NCBI RefSeq assembly: GCF_964355755.1 | Contig: NC_092679.1 | Coordinates: forward strand, 20,326,932-20,390,931 | Origin: Antedon mediterranea | Taxonomy: Eukaryota; Echinodermata; Crinoidea; Comatulida; Antedonidae | Direction: 5' to 3' | DNA: 64,000 nucleotides | Translations under genes and position numbers: made by a program | In this document: positions 10,541 to 22,263 of the stretch, piece by piece | Layout of the letters: each line of letters starts with the position of its first letter | Position numbering within the stretch: position 1 is the stretch's first letter | The notes under the pieces: generated by a model | Database searches by the model: none | Told to the model about the DNA's origin: nothing | Seen by the model: only the letters and a program-made list of their open reading frames with translations

Positions 10541-11803
10541 AACTTAATCAAACATCAATTGATGTAAATAATATAGTCTTATTCTATATATTCTATAAAT
10601 GTAAGTATTTGATTGATTGATCACTTTATTTCAGAATACGTATTCCATAGGCCTATATACAAAACGGAAACTATTGCAATTTCGATTCCTAACAGTTGTT
10701 GTATACCATTTTCACATATTAACTGGAATATAACAGTTTTGAAACATTGTACATTGATTAATTTGTTTTTTACAATTAAATGTTTAATCTTTCTACATAA
10801 CAAAAAAAAAACATAATAAAGTATAACAGGGGAGTCGCGGAAAAGCAAAAGTAATATCTTGTGATGTGCTTGATCAGCCCCTGTCAACAGGACGATACAA
10901 TAAAACCGAAAAATATAGAAAAATACATTGAAAAATATGCTATAATAAAATGTTAATAAAAGTCTTCTAAAAATACATTTGCTATCTGAACATTCTGATT
11001 TTATAAAAGTTAAAAGTTATCTATTCTTTCCATAAACCTAGGATGTTGATAAATCGCGTAGATCAGTGAGTCCATTTTATCCATGATAGTCAATAACATC
11101 AAACACACGTTCACCTTAAATCTTAGTCTCAACTGACTTCAAATGGGTGCTTGATCTCACCTTATATTGTATACAAACGTCTACAATACGTATGTCCCCC
11201 AACCCCATTCATACGCAACACCACCCATTGATCCTGTTATTTAAAGAGTTTGTAATGTACATATGACGTACGGTCCATAAGTATTTAAATTTTATTTAGT
11301 ATTATTTATTTGGCTTTTAACCTTTGGAACGGTGTCAAATAAACAAAGCAACATAAAATACAACTACATACAATAAAATAAATACAAAGGGAAAACCAAT
11401 CAATCATGTATAATATTTATTTGTTTACCCTGGATTTTTCCCATGATTTTTCCCTGGATTTTTCCCATGATTGCTTCCAACCTCTTGACTTGTGTACGTG
11501 GTTTACTGCACTGTATATTTCCCGTAGTGATAACAATTATAATATCCAAAATGATAGTTTATAATATCAGTTCAAATGGTTTACCACCGCACATGAGTGA
11601 ATGAATGACCCGATGATTTGTAGTCTACTGGAACCATACCAAACCATTCTTCTGGTTGAATAATTAATAAGTTGTATTGTTATACTCCGGAATTCCCCTT
11701 TATATGAATTGTGTACATAGCACACTCAGTGGATTATAGGTAATATCATTGTTGTGTTGTATGACTTCCTCGTAATCATATCGACACGTACACCTTGTAA
11801 AAC
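10541..11803 (+). other. Spacer between genes K and 3 with retroelement tails
   Basis: No coding frame that I trust. AATAAA at 10815-10820 is a possible polyadenylation site of gene K. The stretch 10607-10940 looks like a retroelement end on the minus strand (see separate entry). Near 11300-11400 the complement reads like another transcript end (AAAGCCAAATAAATAA). A tandem CCCTGGATTTTTCCCATGAT pair lies near 11438-11470. Sequence just before 11804 should hold the promoter of gene 3 (TTTATATG near 11699). Confidence 0.4.
10607..10940 (-). mobile_element. Probable 3' end of a non-LTR retroelement
   Basis: Read on the minus strand, the stretch contains CGCGACTCCCCTGTTATAC, then TTATGTAGAAAGATTAAA, and ends in GAAATAAAGTGATCAATCAA. 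A second, shorter copy lies at 59898-59975 on the plus strand (CGCTACTCCCCTGTTATAC ... ATGTAGAAAGATTGAAAAT). A shared end with a simple-repeat tail is typical of a LINE or LINE-mobilised SINE. There is no reverse transcriptase frame. Confidence 0.5.
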
Positions 11804-14691
11804 ATGGTAAGTACAACGTATTTTGAACAAATTGTAAACACTTTTAGGATTAAGAGAGTGAAAATACCATTTTAAAACAAACTTTATGTAGACCTAATCT
11901 AGATATATGAGATGCCATTTTTATTCTGCTTAGAATAAGCTGTAGGCTTCGAATTAAAGAACCTAGTACATCTTTCGAGACGAGTAGGGGGTTACCCCGG
12001 TGTATTAGTACATCACAGCCACTGATCACCAATTGGGCCCTCTGGGAGACCAGTCTTTGACTGAAGAGGTTACCCAGTATAAATATAAATTTCAATTCAA
12101 TTCAATTCAATAGGCTGTAGGCTTCAAATAGGCTGTAGGCTTCGAGTAGGCTGTTGTCTATCTAGTTATGGACAACAGAAAATTATCAATCATATTTCTT
12201 CTGTGCGCCTACTGTACGGATAGGATGATGTTTAGCTAAAATACAAGTTTGAATGGATATTCAAATTCTGTATCTGCTACACACTTCAACAGTGTATTAC
12301 TATTTATGTTGTAACTATTACGACATTGATATTATTCTATACCTCCTTCAATACGCCAAGTCATGTAGCCGTTTGTTGTTTTGTGAATTGTGTTTTAAAA
12401 TCATTACCGCAACACTTAACAACAATAGGCCTGGTACGTTCGAAATCAAAGTTAATCACATTACTTTGTTCGCCTACTGGAAAACAAGCTTAACACAGAC
12501 ATTTGTCAATATTGCTCGTCGTAAGCTAAGCCATTTTTTAAATGTAAATGTAAATGTAGCCATCTTTTTTCTCATTGATATTTCATTTATTATTTTACAG
12601 GATACAGACCAGATCAAATTTAAGCAGTTTCTAACAGATCTCAGCAAAGACTATGTTGGTTTAAAGTACCGTTGGTTAAGAATGCTTCTACATGGTGTTA
12701 TTCCCATTCAATGTTTGGAAGTTAGCACTACAGGACTTGAACTGTTTAACGAACTGGCTGAACTTGGACAAATTTCAAATACCGATGTTACCCTTTTGTC
12801 TGAGCTTGCTAAAACAACTTCTCAGAAATCGGCAAAACAGCGTATAGCCAAATATAAGAAGAAAATACAATGCAGTGAGACATTAGGAACCAGTTTAACA
12901 CCATATAGGAAAGCACTTTTTGAAGCTCTCAGAAATGCTGGGCCTAACGATTTACTTAAGGTTATTGGTTTCTACTCGCTGAAAGACTATAACTTTGACA
13001 ATATATGGGATGTTGTTTTCCACCTTGAACAACAAGAACTTTTGGATGATACCCAGGAAAAGTTCAAACTGTTCGCAGATCTTCTAAACAAAAAAACAAG
13101 AAGTGTTTTTCTAGGTAAGTCAGACTCACTCTTACTGGAATTATACATTTCTGGTTTTTATTTCATCTCTAAACTTTTTTTTCGATTCTAAATTGAGTGA
13201 GGTGTTAAAGATGTTAACTGTCTCATTAATTATTTTTCCACAGCTGCTCTTAAGACTCTGAAAAGGTAAGAAAATGAAATTTACCAACAATTTATAATTT
13301 TGTTAGTCAGACTAACAAAAAAAAAGTGTAAATGTTTGTGAACTAGATGAAAGGGGTTTGATTTTCAAGATATATAGGCCAATAATTGATACTTGGATTT
13401 AATAAATGCAACATATTTGTTTGCCAATCTCGTTGTCTGAAACCGACACCGAGTCTTCAATTATCTTAAACTATAATAACGGTATAATAAACTTTATAAA
13501 ATTAGAGATGCAACCACAACTTCACCTCAACTACTGGATACACAATCCGAACCAAACCTTCAGCGTTTTCTCAAACTGGACAAAAGACCAAATGTGGCGA
13601 GGTACTTAGCAGGAATACATACAGTAAGGAGAGTATGAACTTTTTAAAATGTATAATAGGCTTAGTGAAGTCAACATTCATTTTTCGTACAATGTTTATA
13701 TTGTTTTATTTTGTACTGAGGTCATTATAAGTCGTGATTGTAAATGACACAATCAGAGTTTCCTCGTCTCAATTACGTTACGCATATTCTAAATTATTAT
13801 TCTTGTATGATATTCATCTGTTTTCTAGACTGTTCGTATATATTGGCCATGGATAGCACTGAGTATATTAATCATGTTCGTCGCCATTCAACTTCCAAAA
13901 TTCAACTTACCATTAACCCCCAAAGCGCCCTCAAGAGATTGGCAAGCGGAAGGGCTCAGACGAATGAGGGAAAATGATCTTAAGAATAATAAACGAGGAA
14001 CGGTAAGACCTTTTTAACTAATTTACAAATATACTATATGAAGTATAATATCTGAATGTTAGGAATTATTATTATTTAAATTCCTTCATTCTGATTAAAT
14101 AATAAGAAGAGATGCGCCTGGTAACTGAGATAGCTGCCCAATTATCTTCGTCATTGCAGTTACAAAACTGAATTGCAAGTATAAAATTCACAATAAAGTG
14201 GGTAAAAAGAGAAAAAAAAAACCAGTAACAATCTATATTTAGAAATTATTTAAACCTCCCAATGATATTAGAATTAATTAAGTAATTTATAAACGGTTAA
14301 TGTGTACCATGGAACACCAGGAATAATAAATAATAAATAACATTTTTTATTGATTATTTAAAATATTATCTGGATACACCCGCATGCGACAAGGCGGCAT
14401 ATAACAATGATTAATGCTGCTAATCTTATATTATTCTTTCTTTATTTTTATTCTGTTTTTTTTTTTGTGAATACATATTTGTTTATTTTAATATCACAGG
14501 TGAAAGTATACGATCGGGAATTCAAGTTTGAAGGTGGCCATGAGTTTTGGAAGTATTACTCGACCGCTACTGATGTTGTAACTGGGACCAAAGCGGAAGC
14601 TAAGGGGTATCAGTCAATGGGTGGGGCCAATGAGCATTCTATTGAAAACCTCATTTATAAGCTCATGGCAAAAAAATCGATTAAAAATTAA
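11804..14691 (+). CDS. Array gene 3: tandem DED - transmembrane - C-terminal module
   Basis: Predicted exons: the ATG at 11804-11806 (exon end, followed by GTAAGT), 12601-13114, 13244-13265, 13506-13623, 13829-14002 and 14500-14691. Phases agree throughout (0, 1, 2, 0, 0) and give 340 residues. Residues 2-172 are the tandem DED-like bundles (FLTDLSKDYVGLKYRWLRM, then NIWDVVFHLEQQELLDD). A polar linker rich in S/T/P/Q follows. Residues of about 225-241 are one membrane helix (WPWIALSILIMFVAIQL). Then comes a short charged linker (DWQAEGLRRMRENDLK) and the shared 63-residue module (VKVYDREFKFEGGHEFW ... GGANEHSIENLIYKLM). Arg/Lys lie before the helix, which favours the N-terminus inside. The C-terminal module is not recognised. 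AATAAA at 14878-14883. Intron 1 (794 bases) carries a SINE fragment. An open frame starting at 12253 extends upstream of the DED exon but runs through intron. Confidence 0.75.
11955..12111 (+). mobile_element. SINE 3' fragment in intron 1 of gene 3
   Basis: The element runs from TAAAGAACCTAGTACATC through GGGGGTTACCCCGGTG and CTGGGAGACCAGTC to a tail TATAAATATAAATTTCAATT followed by (CAATT)n. This body and tail are of the kind found in invertebrate SINEs. It is bordered on both sides by GCTGTAGGCTTC(G/A)AAT, a likely target duplication of about 16 bases, although that word occurs a third time just downstream. Confidence 0.55.
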
Positions 14692-15260
14692 AACTAAATT
14701 TGATATGAATCATAATTAGAATATATAGGTTGATTTAGTTTTTCTGAAGAACCCTTTTTATCGTTTATGTAATCTTTCATGTACATTGATATTTTAAAAA
14801 TTATTATGTAATAGTACTACCGTATATCATAATGGCATAATTCATTGTTAGGCATTTTGTGTATTTTAATACTTTATAATAAATAATATCTATAAGTAAA
14901 GTAGTCCTAGTTCGAATTGCATTGCAGATGTTTGAGAAAGAGGGAGGGTGGGGGATACGTTTTATTTAAAAATACCAGACGAATGGAATGAAGCGTGTCT
15001 TAAATTTAAATACTTACTGACGGAGATACAAATCAACGAATTATGGTAGATCATGTTAAAAAGGGCGAACCTGAAAACGTGTCCAGCATGCTAAACCATT
15101 CATAGCAAATTCTATTTTTATTCTTTGGAATTTCCTTTTATGAATAAAATCAATTGAAATTAATTCATGCATGACCATTTCAATTGTACGCAGAATGAAT
15201 TGTGTTTAAAATGGTGGATTAAATACAATATACAGTATCAGGTTAGGAACACTTTGAAGC
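14692..15260 (+). other. 3' UTR of gene 3, spacer and 5' region of gene 4
   Basis: The 3' UTR to about 14960 is nearly the same as that of gene 4 (18488-18750), including the AATAAA and a purine-rich GAGAAAGAGGGAGGG. A MAM-exon relic lies at about 14975-15050. From about 15092 to the start codon the sequence matches the stretch before gene K. Confidence 0.5.
14975..15050 (+). pseudogene. Relic of the MAM exon
   Basis: The word AAAAATACCAGACGAATGG followed by AA/TG..GCGTGTCTT is the same as in the second MAM exon of gene 2 (from 5618). Downstream words such as GAGATACAAATCAACGAATTATGG track it loosely. It is short, frame-broken and has no partner exons, so a MAM tail once lay here, next to gene 3, and has decayed. 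Confidence 0.6.
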
Positions 15261-18200
15261 ATGGTAAGTAGGCCTACAGTTTACCAATAGCAAAAAAATA
15301 GCATCTTTACAACTATATTTGAATCTGATATTCCATTATATTCTCGTCTATTTCGAGTGATGTTACTAGGCATATAGTTTATGTTACCATCGACGTGGGC
15401 CTACAATGTAAAATGATATTTCCTCGGTGTAGGCCTACGTCTAAATAAATGGGTGCTATTCAGGGTGGTGCTAGTTGATTCTGAACTAAGATATTTTAGT
15501 CAATGTAAAGTAAGTATGTATTTTAAAAGTCATTCACTAACCGTTCTCTCTAAATTTGTGTTCCAATTACCCACACATAGGTCTACAAATGTACATCGCA
15601 TGATTCATGTCTAATCTGCCAATGCTTATGACTCGTCGTCATATCATAGGAACTTTGCCTAATGTCATATAAGTCAAACATTTTTTTCATATAGATAATT
15701 GTTATATTACAGGATCATATAGATCAGCGATTTTTAACAGACCTAAGTGAAGACTATGTTGGTTTAAAGTATCGTTGGTTAAGAATGCTTCTGCATGGTA
15801 TTATACCCATTGGATGTTTAGAAGTTAGCACTACAGGACTTGAATTATTCAATGAACTTGTTGAACTTGGAAAGATTTCAAAATCTGATGTAACACTTTT
15901 GTCAGAAGTTGCTGAAACCACTGAACAGACATCGGCAAAAGATCGTATAGTCGATTATAAAAGGACTATACAATGCAGTGAAACATTAGGAACCAGTTTA
16001 ACATCATATCGAAAGGCACTTTTTGAAGCCCTCAGGAATGTTGGGCGTGATGATTTACTAAAGGTTATTGGTTTTTATAAACTTAAAGACCATGGCTTTA
16101 ACAATATATGGGATGTTGTTTTCCACCTTGAGAAACAGGAACTCTTAGAAGATACCATGGAAAAGATCAACATTTTTTCAAATCTACTAAACAAAAAGAC
16201 AGGAAGTAAATTACTAGGTAAATCAGACTCTTACTTAATATAATATACATTTCTGTTTATAAATTAGTGTTATTAGTAAAGTAAGTTTTTAGGGAACTTG
16301 GAGAGTTTAAAAAAAATATTAATCATTTTTTTAATGGAAGTTGGTGAGTTTTAGAGTCCAGTAACCATTGCTATATAATAGCTTGCACATAAATACACTT
16401 TGGTGGAAGATGTCATTCGGGTTTGAAACATTTAAAAAAGTTCTCGTATATATTACAGTATCTTCTCTAAAAATGAACAAATATTATGAAAAACACAAGT
16501 TAAATCATTCTTCTGTTTTCCACAGCTGCTGCTTCCAAGACTCTCGCAATTAGGTAAGAATTAATGATTATTAAAACATGGAATTTTATTTATTATTTCG
16601 GTTTTGTAAACTGTCTTCATCCAATCAGGCCTGTATAAGAAAATAAATTACCACTATTATACTGTATTAAAAACGTTAAATATATTGTAAAAACTTCCCA
16701 AATTTAGAGGAGCAACTGCACCTTCACCTCAAGCAGACTTGGATGGACGGCTAGCTTCACAATCAAAATCAAATCCTCTTTTGGCAGCACCTTCCCAGGA
16801 TTTTCAACAAGAAGAGCTCAGACAAAGAGAGGAAAATAATATTACCAAGAAAAGTGATGTCAGTGGAACAGTATGTTTTGTTTAAATTATTAATTAACTA
16901 ATGCAGCCTATATAATATGTATTTGATCGGTTTATCAGTCTTGACATCTAAATAATTTTCAAAAAAAAAACAACACCGCCTTTCTTTTCCTTCAGTCGAT
17001 TCAAAGTTCTCTGACGTTCACAACATTTTAGGCAGTTTTAAAATTGTTTATAATCATGCTTAGACCATAGATCAAACGCATAGCAGAGTTTGACGTCACT
17101 CATACCGAAACTGAAACAATTGTATGGAAAAACAAACAAATTAGGTTGTTATGAATTGTATTAACTTGTACGTAAATATCTAGTCCAAGCGTCAAACAAT
17201 TCTTCATACACAATGTGTAGATTTGTTTTAAACAAGGTGAAATTATTTTGTAATTTTTATAAGGCCTCTTAAGTTACGGTATACGATATCCACTCGACAT
17301 TATAATTAGTTTAATCAGGGAAAAGTTAAATTACATTTAAATCTTCCCTGGTTTAATTGACATGTGTAACATTGGTATTGACTACGAATCAATCTGGTTA
17401 TTTCTTGACCAAATTCCAAGTAATTATTTCTTTCTTCTGTTTCCTAGTCTGTCTACAGATATTGGCCATTGATAGCACTGAGTATTGTGTTGTTGGCGTT
17501 AGTTGCCAATATATACCCTTATAAAGTTGATGAAATACGACTTCCCCTATTCGAACAGGTAACCACGCCTTCACCACAGCCACACTCTGATGGCATAGAA
17601 CCGGTAGCACAACCAGTTACGGAACCAACCACAAAACCAGTTGGAGCAACCACCGAACCTACGAAATTTATATTGCCATTAACCCCTACAGCGCCCTCAA
17701 GAGACTGGTCGGCGGAAGGGCTCCGACGAATGAGGGAAAATGATCTTAAGAAAAATATGCGTGGAACGGTAAGACCTTTTTACTAGTATTAAAAATATAT
17801 AATATGAAGTATTATCTAAATTAACCAAATTCCTTTCATTCTAATCATTATAGTGAAGCGTAGTCGATTTCTTTCCTGGCCTGGTAATGCCAGCCTAGTA
17901 TATTTTTTAATATGTTTTGCCTTTCACTTTATTATCTTCACCATTGCAGTTACAAAACTGAATTGCAAGTATAAATTTACAATAAATTTGTAAAAAGAAG
18001 ATAAAAAAACCAGTAACAACCTATATATAAATTTGACAGATATGAAGAAATTCCTTAAACCGACCAATGATATTAGAATGAATGTTTTAAACGGTTATTG
18101 TGTACAACAGAACACCAGCAAAGATAAATGATAAATAAATTTGTTTATTTCTTATTTACAATATTATCTAGGATACACCTGCATCATGCGAAAAGAAGGT

Positions 18201-18487
18201 ATTATAACAATAACTAATGCTAATCTGATATACTATTCGTTCAGGTGGTTTTTGTGAATACATATTTGTTTATTTTAATATCACAGGTAAAAGTATACGA
18301 TCGGGAATTCAAGTTTGAAGGTGGCCATGATGTTTTGAGTTATCCCTGGTATTACTCGACCGCTACTGATATCGCAACTGGGACCAAAGCAGAAGCTACG
18401 GGGCATCAGTCAATGGGTGGGGCTAATGCTCATGCTATTGACAACCTGATTTATAAGCTCATGGAACAAAATTCGATTAAAAATTAA
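15261..18487 (+). CDS. Array gene 4: tandem DED - transmembrane - stalk - C-terminal module
   Basis: Predicted exons: the ATG at 15261-15263 (then GTAAGT), 15713-16217, 16526-16553, 16708-16870, 17448-17768 and 18287-18487. Phases agree (0, 1, 2, 0, 0) and give 406 residues. Residues 2-169 are the tandem DED-like bundles, partly identical to gene K at base level. Exon 4 ends in a copy of the post-membrane linker (DFQQEELRQREEN), the gene K arrangement, yet exon 5 then adds a membrane helix at about 239-256 (WPLIALSIVLLALVANIY). Next is a Pro/Thr-rich stalk of about 70 residues (TTPSPQP, EPVAQPVTEPTTKP), which looks like an O-glycosylated extracellular spacer, then DWSAEGLRRMRENDLK and the shared C-terminal module. 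The extra linker and a kinase-tail relic in intron 4 suggest a recombinant of a gene K-like and a gene 3-like copy. AATAAA at 18665-18670. Exons 4, 5 and 6 meet in phase 0, so skipping exon 5 would give a soluble form. Confidence 0.75.
17066..17146 (+). pseudogene. Relic of the kinase tail exon inside gene 4 intron 4
   Basis: The words AGATCAAACG, TTTGACGTCACTC, CCGAAACTGAAACA and GGAAAAACA(A)ACAAATTAGG match, in order, the end of the kinase exon and its duplicate (8297-8414 and 8600-8723). The frame is broken and the phase-0 donor is lost. A kinase-bearing copy therefore once extended into this position. Confidence 0.65.
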
Positions 18488-20490
18488 AACTAAATTCGAT
18501 GAGTCATAATTAGAATGTAGGTTGATTTATTTTTTTCTGAACATTTTTAGTGTTTATGTAATGTGTCATGTACATTGATATTTAAAAAATTATGTAATAG
18601 TACTATACGTATATCATAATGACATACGTCATTGTTATGCATTGTGTGTATTTTAATACTTGATAATAAATAATATTTATAAGTAAAGTAGTCCTTGTTC
18701 GAAATGTAATTGCAGAAGTTTGAGAAAGAGGGAGGGGGTGGGGAGGGAATACGCTATGTCAATGCACATACATTTAATACGGGTCCCAAACTGTTATATA
18801 ATATAACTAAGAAAATACAGTTGTCTGATCTGAATATAAAAACGGGAAAGCTAATAGCATGACAATCAAAAAAATGAATGGACAAAATGACACGTTAAGC
18901 TGTAGAAATATTTGAATACGAATTCATTATTACAGGTGTAACATATTGGGACTGTTCGTAAGTAAACAGAGCAGTAACGTGTGATCGACAAAGACATAAA
19001 CGCATATATGGCGTAATGACCAATAAAAAGCATTCCAATGTAAGGCTCATTGTCACAGTACGCATGCGTATAATGCGTCTGGTATACGATGGTCATTGCG
19101 GAGGACTTTATGGGAGGTAACACATTACGCCGTACAAAATGTAAGTAGTAACCTGTTATTCCATCAGTCTCGTGATGGGCCTAGGTGTTGTAGTCTAGAT
19201 TGTTTCATTGAAATTCAAAATGTTATTGTATTATTTAAATTTGCATACAGTACTATTTGTTACGGTGAGTTGTACTCCTGTTTACTATACATACCCGTAC
19301 CCGCGCGGGATAGGCCGGCCCTATACGATCGTGTTGCGCGTGAGTGACATGCTGGGAGTAGGAGGCCTACACATTGTCCACACACGCGAGTCTAACGGTA
19401 ATGGATATATTTGCACGATATAACAAATATGGATGTATGCTTTTTAGTATCAATTTGTTTTTATAAAATGTATTTCTATATAATGTATATGTAAAGGCGC
19501 GGCACCTTATCGTGTTGATACAAAATAATATACAAACATATACATTTCCTTTGACACACTGTCCAAATCGTGAACTATGATTAATTTGAAGTTGAATCTT
19601 TCACCCAACACGTACTGAAAATACGGGAACATGATTTATTATTATTTAATAGAACATTAAAATTCAAAATCGTAATCGATTATATAAATTCGTTTTACTT
19701 TATGAGGTAACTTATTATATGTGGCTGATGTATGCAAAGTTTTTCATTTCTATACAGATTTAAATGCCGACCAAATTGATTATAATAGTTGTTACGGTAA
19801 CATACACGTTTTCTAAGCGAAAGGTCACATGTTTGAATTATTTTAGTTGATTAATTTATCTCTGTTTTAATAGAGTTTGGTTAAAAGAACTTCATTTGAC
19901 AATACACATGAACGGCTGAGAGCTAATTTCAAAGTTGACTTCCGTGCGCGTACTTCCGCGTACACTTTTCATCCACAATTGAACGCGCGTGTCACTTTTG
20001 TGCGTATCTGGAGTGTTATATCGAATTGTGTACGCGCGCGTAACAACTTTGTTACTGTTTGTTATAACAAATTATGTTATATCGATCATTTGAACTATTG
20101 CATGCGGCCCAATTCCTGAGAATGGTTATTTAAGAAAGATTATATGAGAAATATAATACTGTATCATCACACCACCGTATGTGACTATCACACATCTTTA
20201 ACGCGCACCCATTCCGATCTTTTTAACGCTGTTTTATGACGTGTTTTACGCGCACCCATTCTATGCTTTTAACGTTGTTTCTATGACGTGTATGTTTATG
20301 TGCTAGCTGTAAAAAGATTTGATTTCACTTAGTATGGCAACTCTTTAAGATGCCCAGCGCTCGTTTAAAGTGACGAAACCTCATTCGGATAATCCGTTGT
20401 CCACGTACGGATTAGATTATAAAACATGTAACGCCTTCATTTCAAACAGTTCTGACGTATTTAAAATAGCATAGATATACCATTGCGTTA
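18488..20490 (+). other. 3' UTR of gene 4 and start of gene-poor region
   Basis: UTR similarity to gene 3 runs to about 18750. Beyond it I see no gene. Short open frames at 18866-19423 and 19877-20119 have no recognisable motif. A pair of about 55-base units (ACGCGCACCCATTC ... TATGACGTGT) lies at 20196-20295, within a CpG-rich patch (19930-20040). Confidence 0.4.
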
Positions 20491-20624
20491 AGATCTGTCT
20501 ACACTATCAAACTTTGCCTATAACTGTGCCCATATATGGACATGATGATGTCATATAGGCATATCACCACCATATTTGGGCACATCACAGTTTTTGTCAA
20601 ACTAGATTGATAGACAGAGCTTTA
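20491..20624. mobile_element. Palindromic MITE family A, copy 1
   Basis: The left end is CTGTCTACACTATCAAACTT; the right end carries the complement (TGATAGACAGAGCTTTA, slightly decayed). The core has the family hallmark CCCATATATGGACATGATGA, then a tract of CACCATATTTGGGCACATCA type. Non-coding, about 134 bases. Confidence 0.8.
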
Positions 20625-22263
20625 CAAAAATCTGACACGTGCGTTTAAATACTGATGGATAACACAGTTTTGTACGCGCGCGTATGTCAACTACATTACG
20701 ATTTATTTTTCCAACGATATGAATATTTTATGGTTTTGTCGTGCGACGTATCAACTCATCGTCTCTACTTGATGACGTCACCCATAATTTATTATGACAT
20801 TTTTTCAGAATGTTTATATTTTGATAAATGAGAGTAACTGTAAGGTTGTAAACGATAATTAAACGCATCCTAAAGATATATTGTTGATATTCTATATTTT
20901 ATATTATTAAGCCCTTGTTGTTCAATCTATACAAAGCCTGGCTTTATATTATCACCTGTTCTTATAATTACTTTATTATTCGATCAAGAATTAAGTCAAC
21001 GTTTGTGGGTCATGTCAGATAAAAGATCATATTTTGTAATTTTTTCTTTTGTTATACTTTTCTATATAAACTCTTCCTTTATACTATCACCTGCTTTATA
21101 AGCAAAAGTTATAAGTCGCTACGTGGTTCGAGTCAGATATAAACAGAAATATATCATCAATCAATCACCGCTGATTGTTAAAAAACGGAAGATGCTTAGG
21201 TTAGTAGTTGCTCGAACGAACATAAATATAACACATTGAAGTACTAGTGAGGCGCGGTCCGCTGGGTCGTAAATGGGGGAACCCCACGTGCCTGTGAAGA
21301 GAGTCTATCCAAAGACACCGAGCTCGCCTTGTCAAGATAGGAACTCGTAACAATCCTTTGACCTTATGTCTGGTTGCGACAAATGCCATCAATACAATAC
21401 TGTAGGCCTACAATGTACATATTCTCCGCGGCGCGCGGTGTCTGTTAAGCGACGTCGAACTGATCATGTCGATGCCACAGATAAACCCTTTGATCTTCGG
21501 AGCTCATTCCTGTTGTTAGGTCCATCCTATCTGTTTACTATCCAATAGACAAATTAACTTTGAATTCAAGTGACGGAAATATTTTACAGGTTATCAATAC
21601 ATTTTTGTAATAAATATCATGATCTGATATGATTATCATGTAAGGTCTGTTAAAGCGAAAAAACGGTATGGATAATTAACTTAATTTAAAAAATTCCCAA
21701 TTGCTCTTGACAGAAACATTTACCTTGTGAATTGTTTAAAGAGATGACATTTATGTGAATAATGACATTTATGAGCACTGTATGTGGGAGAAAAGAGACT
21801 CGTAACAACATTATATACAAGGCTAGAAGCGTCGTTCGTTAACGGTATCGATGTGGCATATTACGCGCTAAAATTATCGACGATTTTTAACAGACAATGT
21901 TTGCTTTGACACTACCGTTCCTTGTTCTTTGCCGTATTAGATCGGTTACGGTAATGTTGTGATTTATATAGCGCTTATACAATCAAAAGATTGTACGCCT
22001 ACCATGCTACCATCCTGTACGGTATCATGTCTAGCGACAATAAACACCACGGGAAGTTTCTTTTCTACACACTACAACCTTTCTCCCACATGGCTTACTG
22101 ACAGTATACATTTCCTCCTTTTTTCAAATAAGTTATGTTAATGAGTGGGTGAAGATTTCGACTATTTTTCCTCCATTCAAACAAAAATTACAGTATTTAA
22201 GGAGGTGGTTACCTTTGCTACATAATATTTCACTCGCATAGATTATTAATTACGATTTTTACA
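20625..22263 (+). other. Intergenic, no gene seen
   Basis: Repeat-poor AT-rich sequence. The frames at 21201-21392, 21366-21548 and 21959-22141 are short and show no motif. A TTTATATAGCGCTTATA word at about 21962 resembles the end of tRNA-derived SINEs. Confidence 0.35.

Noticed and set aside
12253-12600. N-terminal extension of the gene 3 DED frame
   Set aside because: It crosses a good TTATTTTACAG acceptor, has intron-like composition and matches intron sequence at the left edge of the window. The other copies start at the GAT after the acceptor.
13406-13609. 67-codon frame overlapping the gene 3 linker
   Set aside because: Wrong frame for the linker exon 13506-13623, which is supported by phase and homology.
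13744-13977. 77-codon frame over the gene 3 TM exon
   Set aside because: Wrong frame. The phase-0 frame gives the membrane helix and the DWQAEGLRRMREN linker conserved in gene 4.
19208-19262. Signal-peptide-like short frame ending at GTGAGT
   Set aside because: Only about 15 hydrophobic codons; no second exon with a matching phase could be found.
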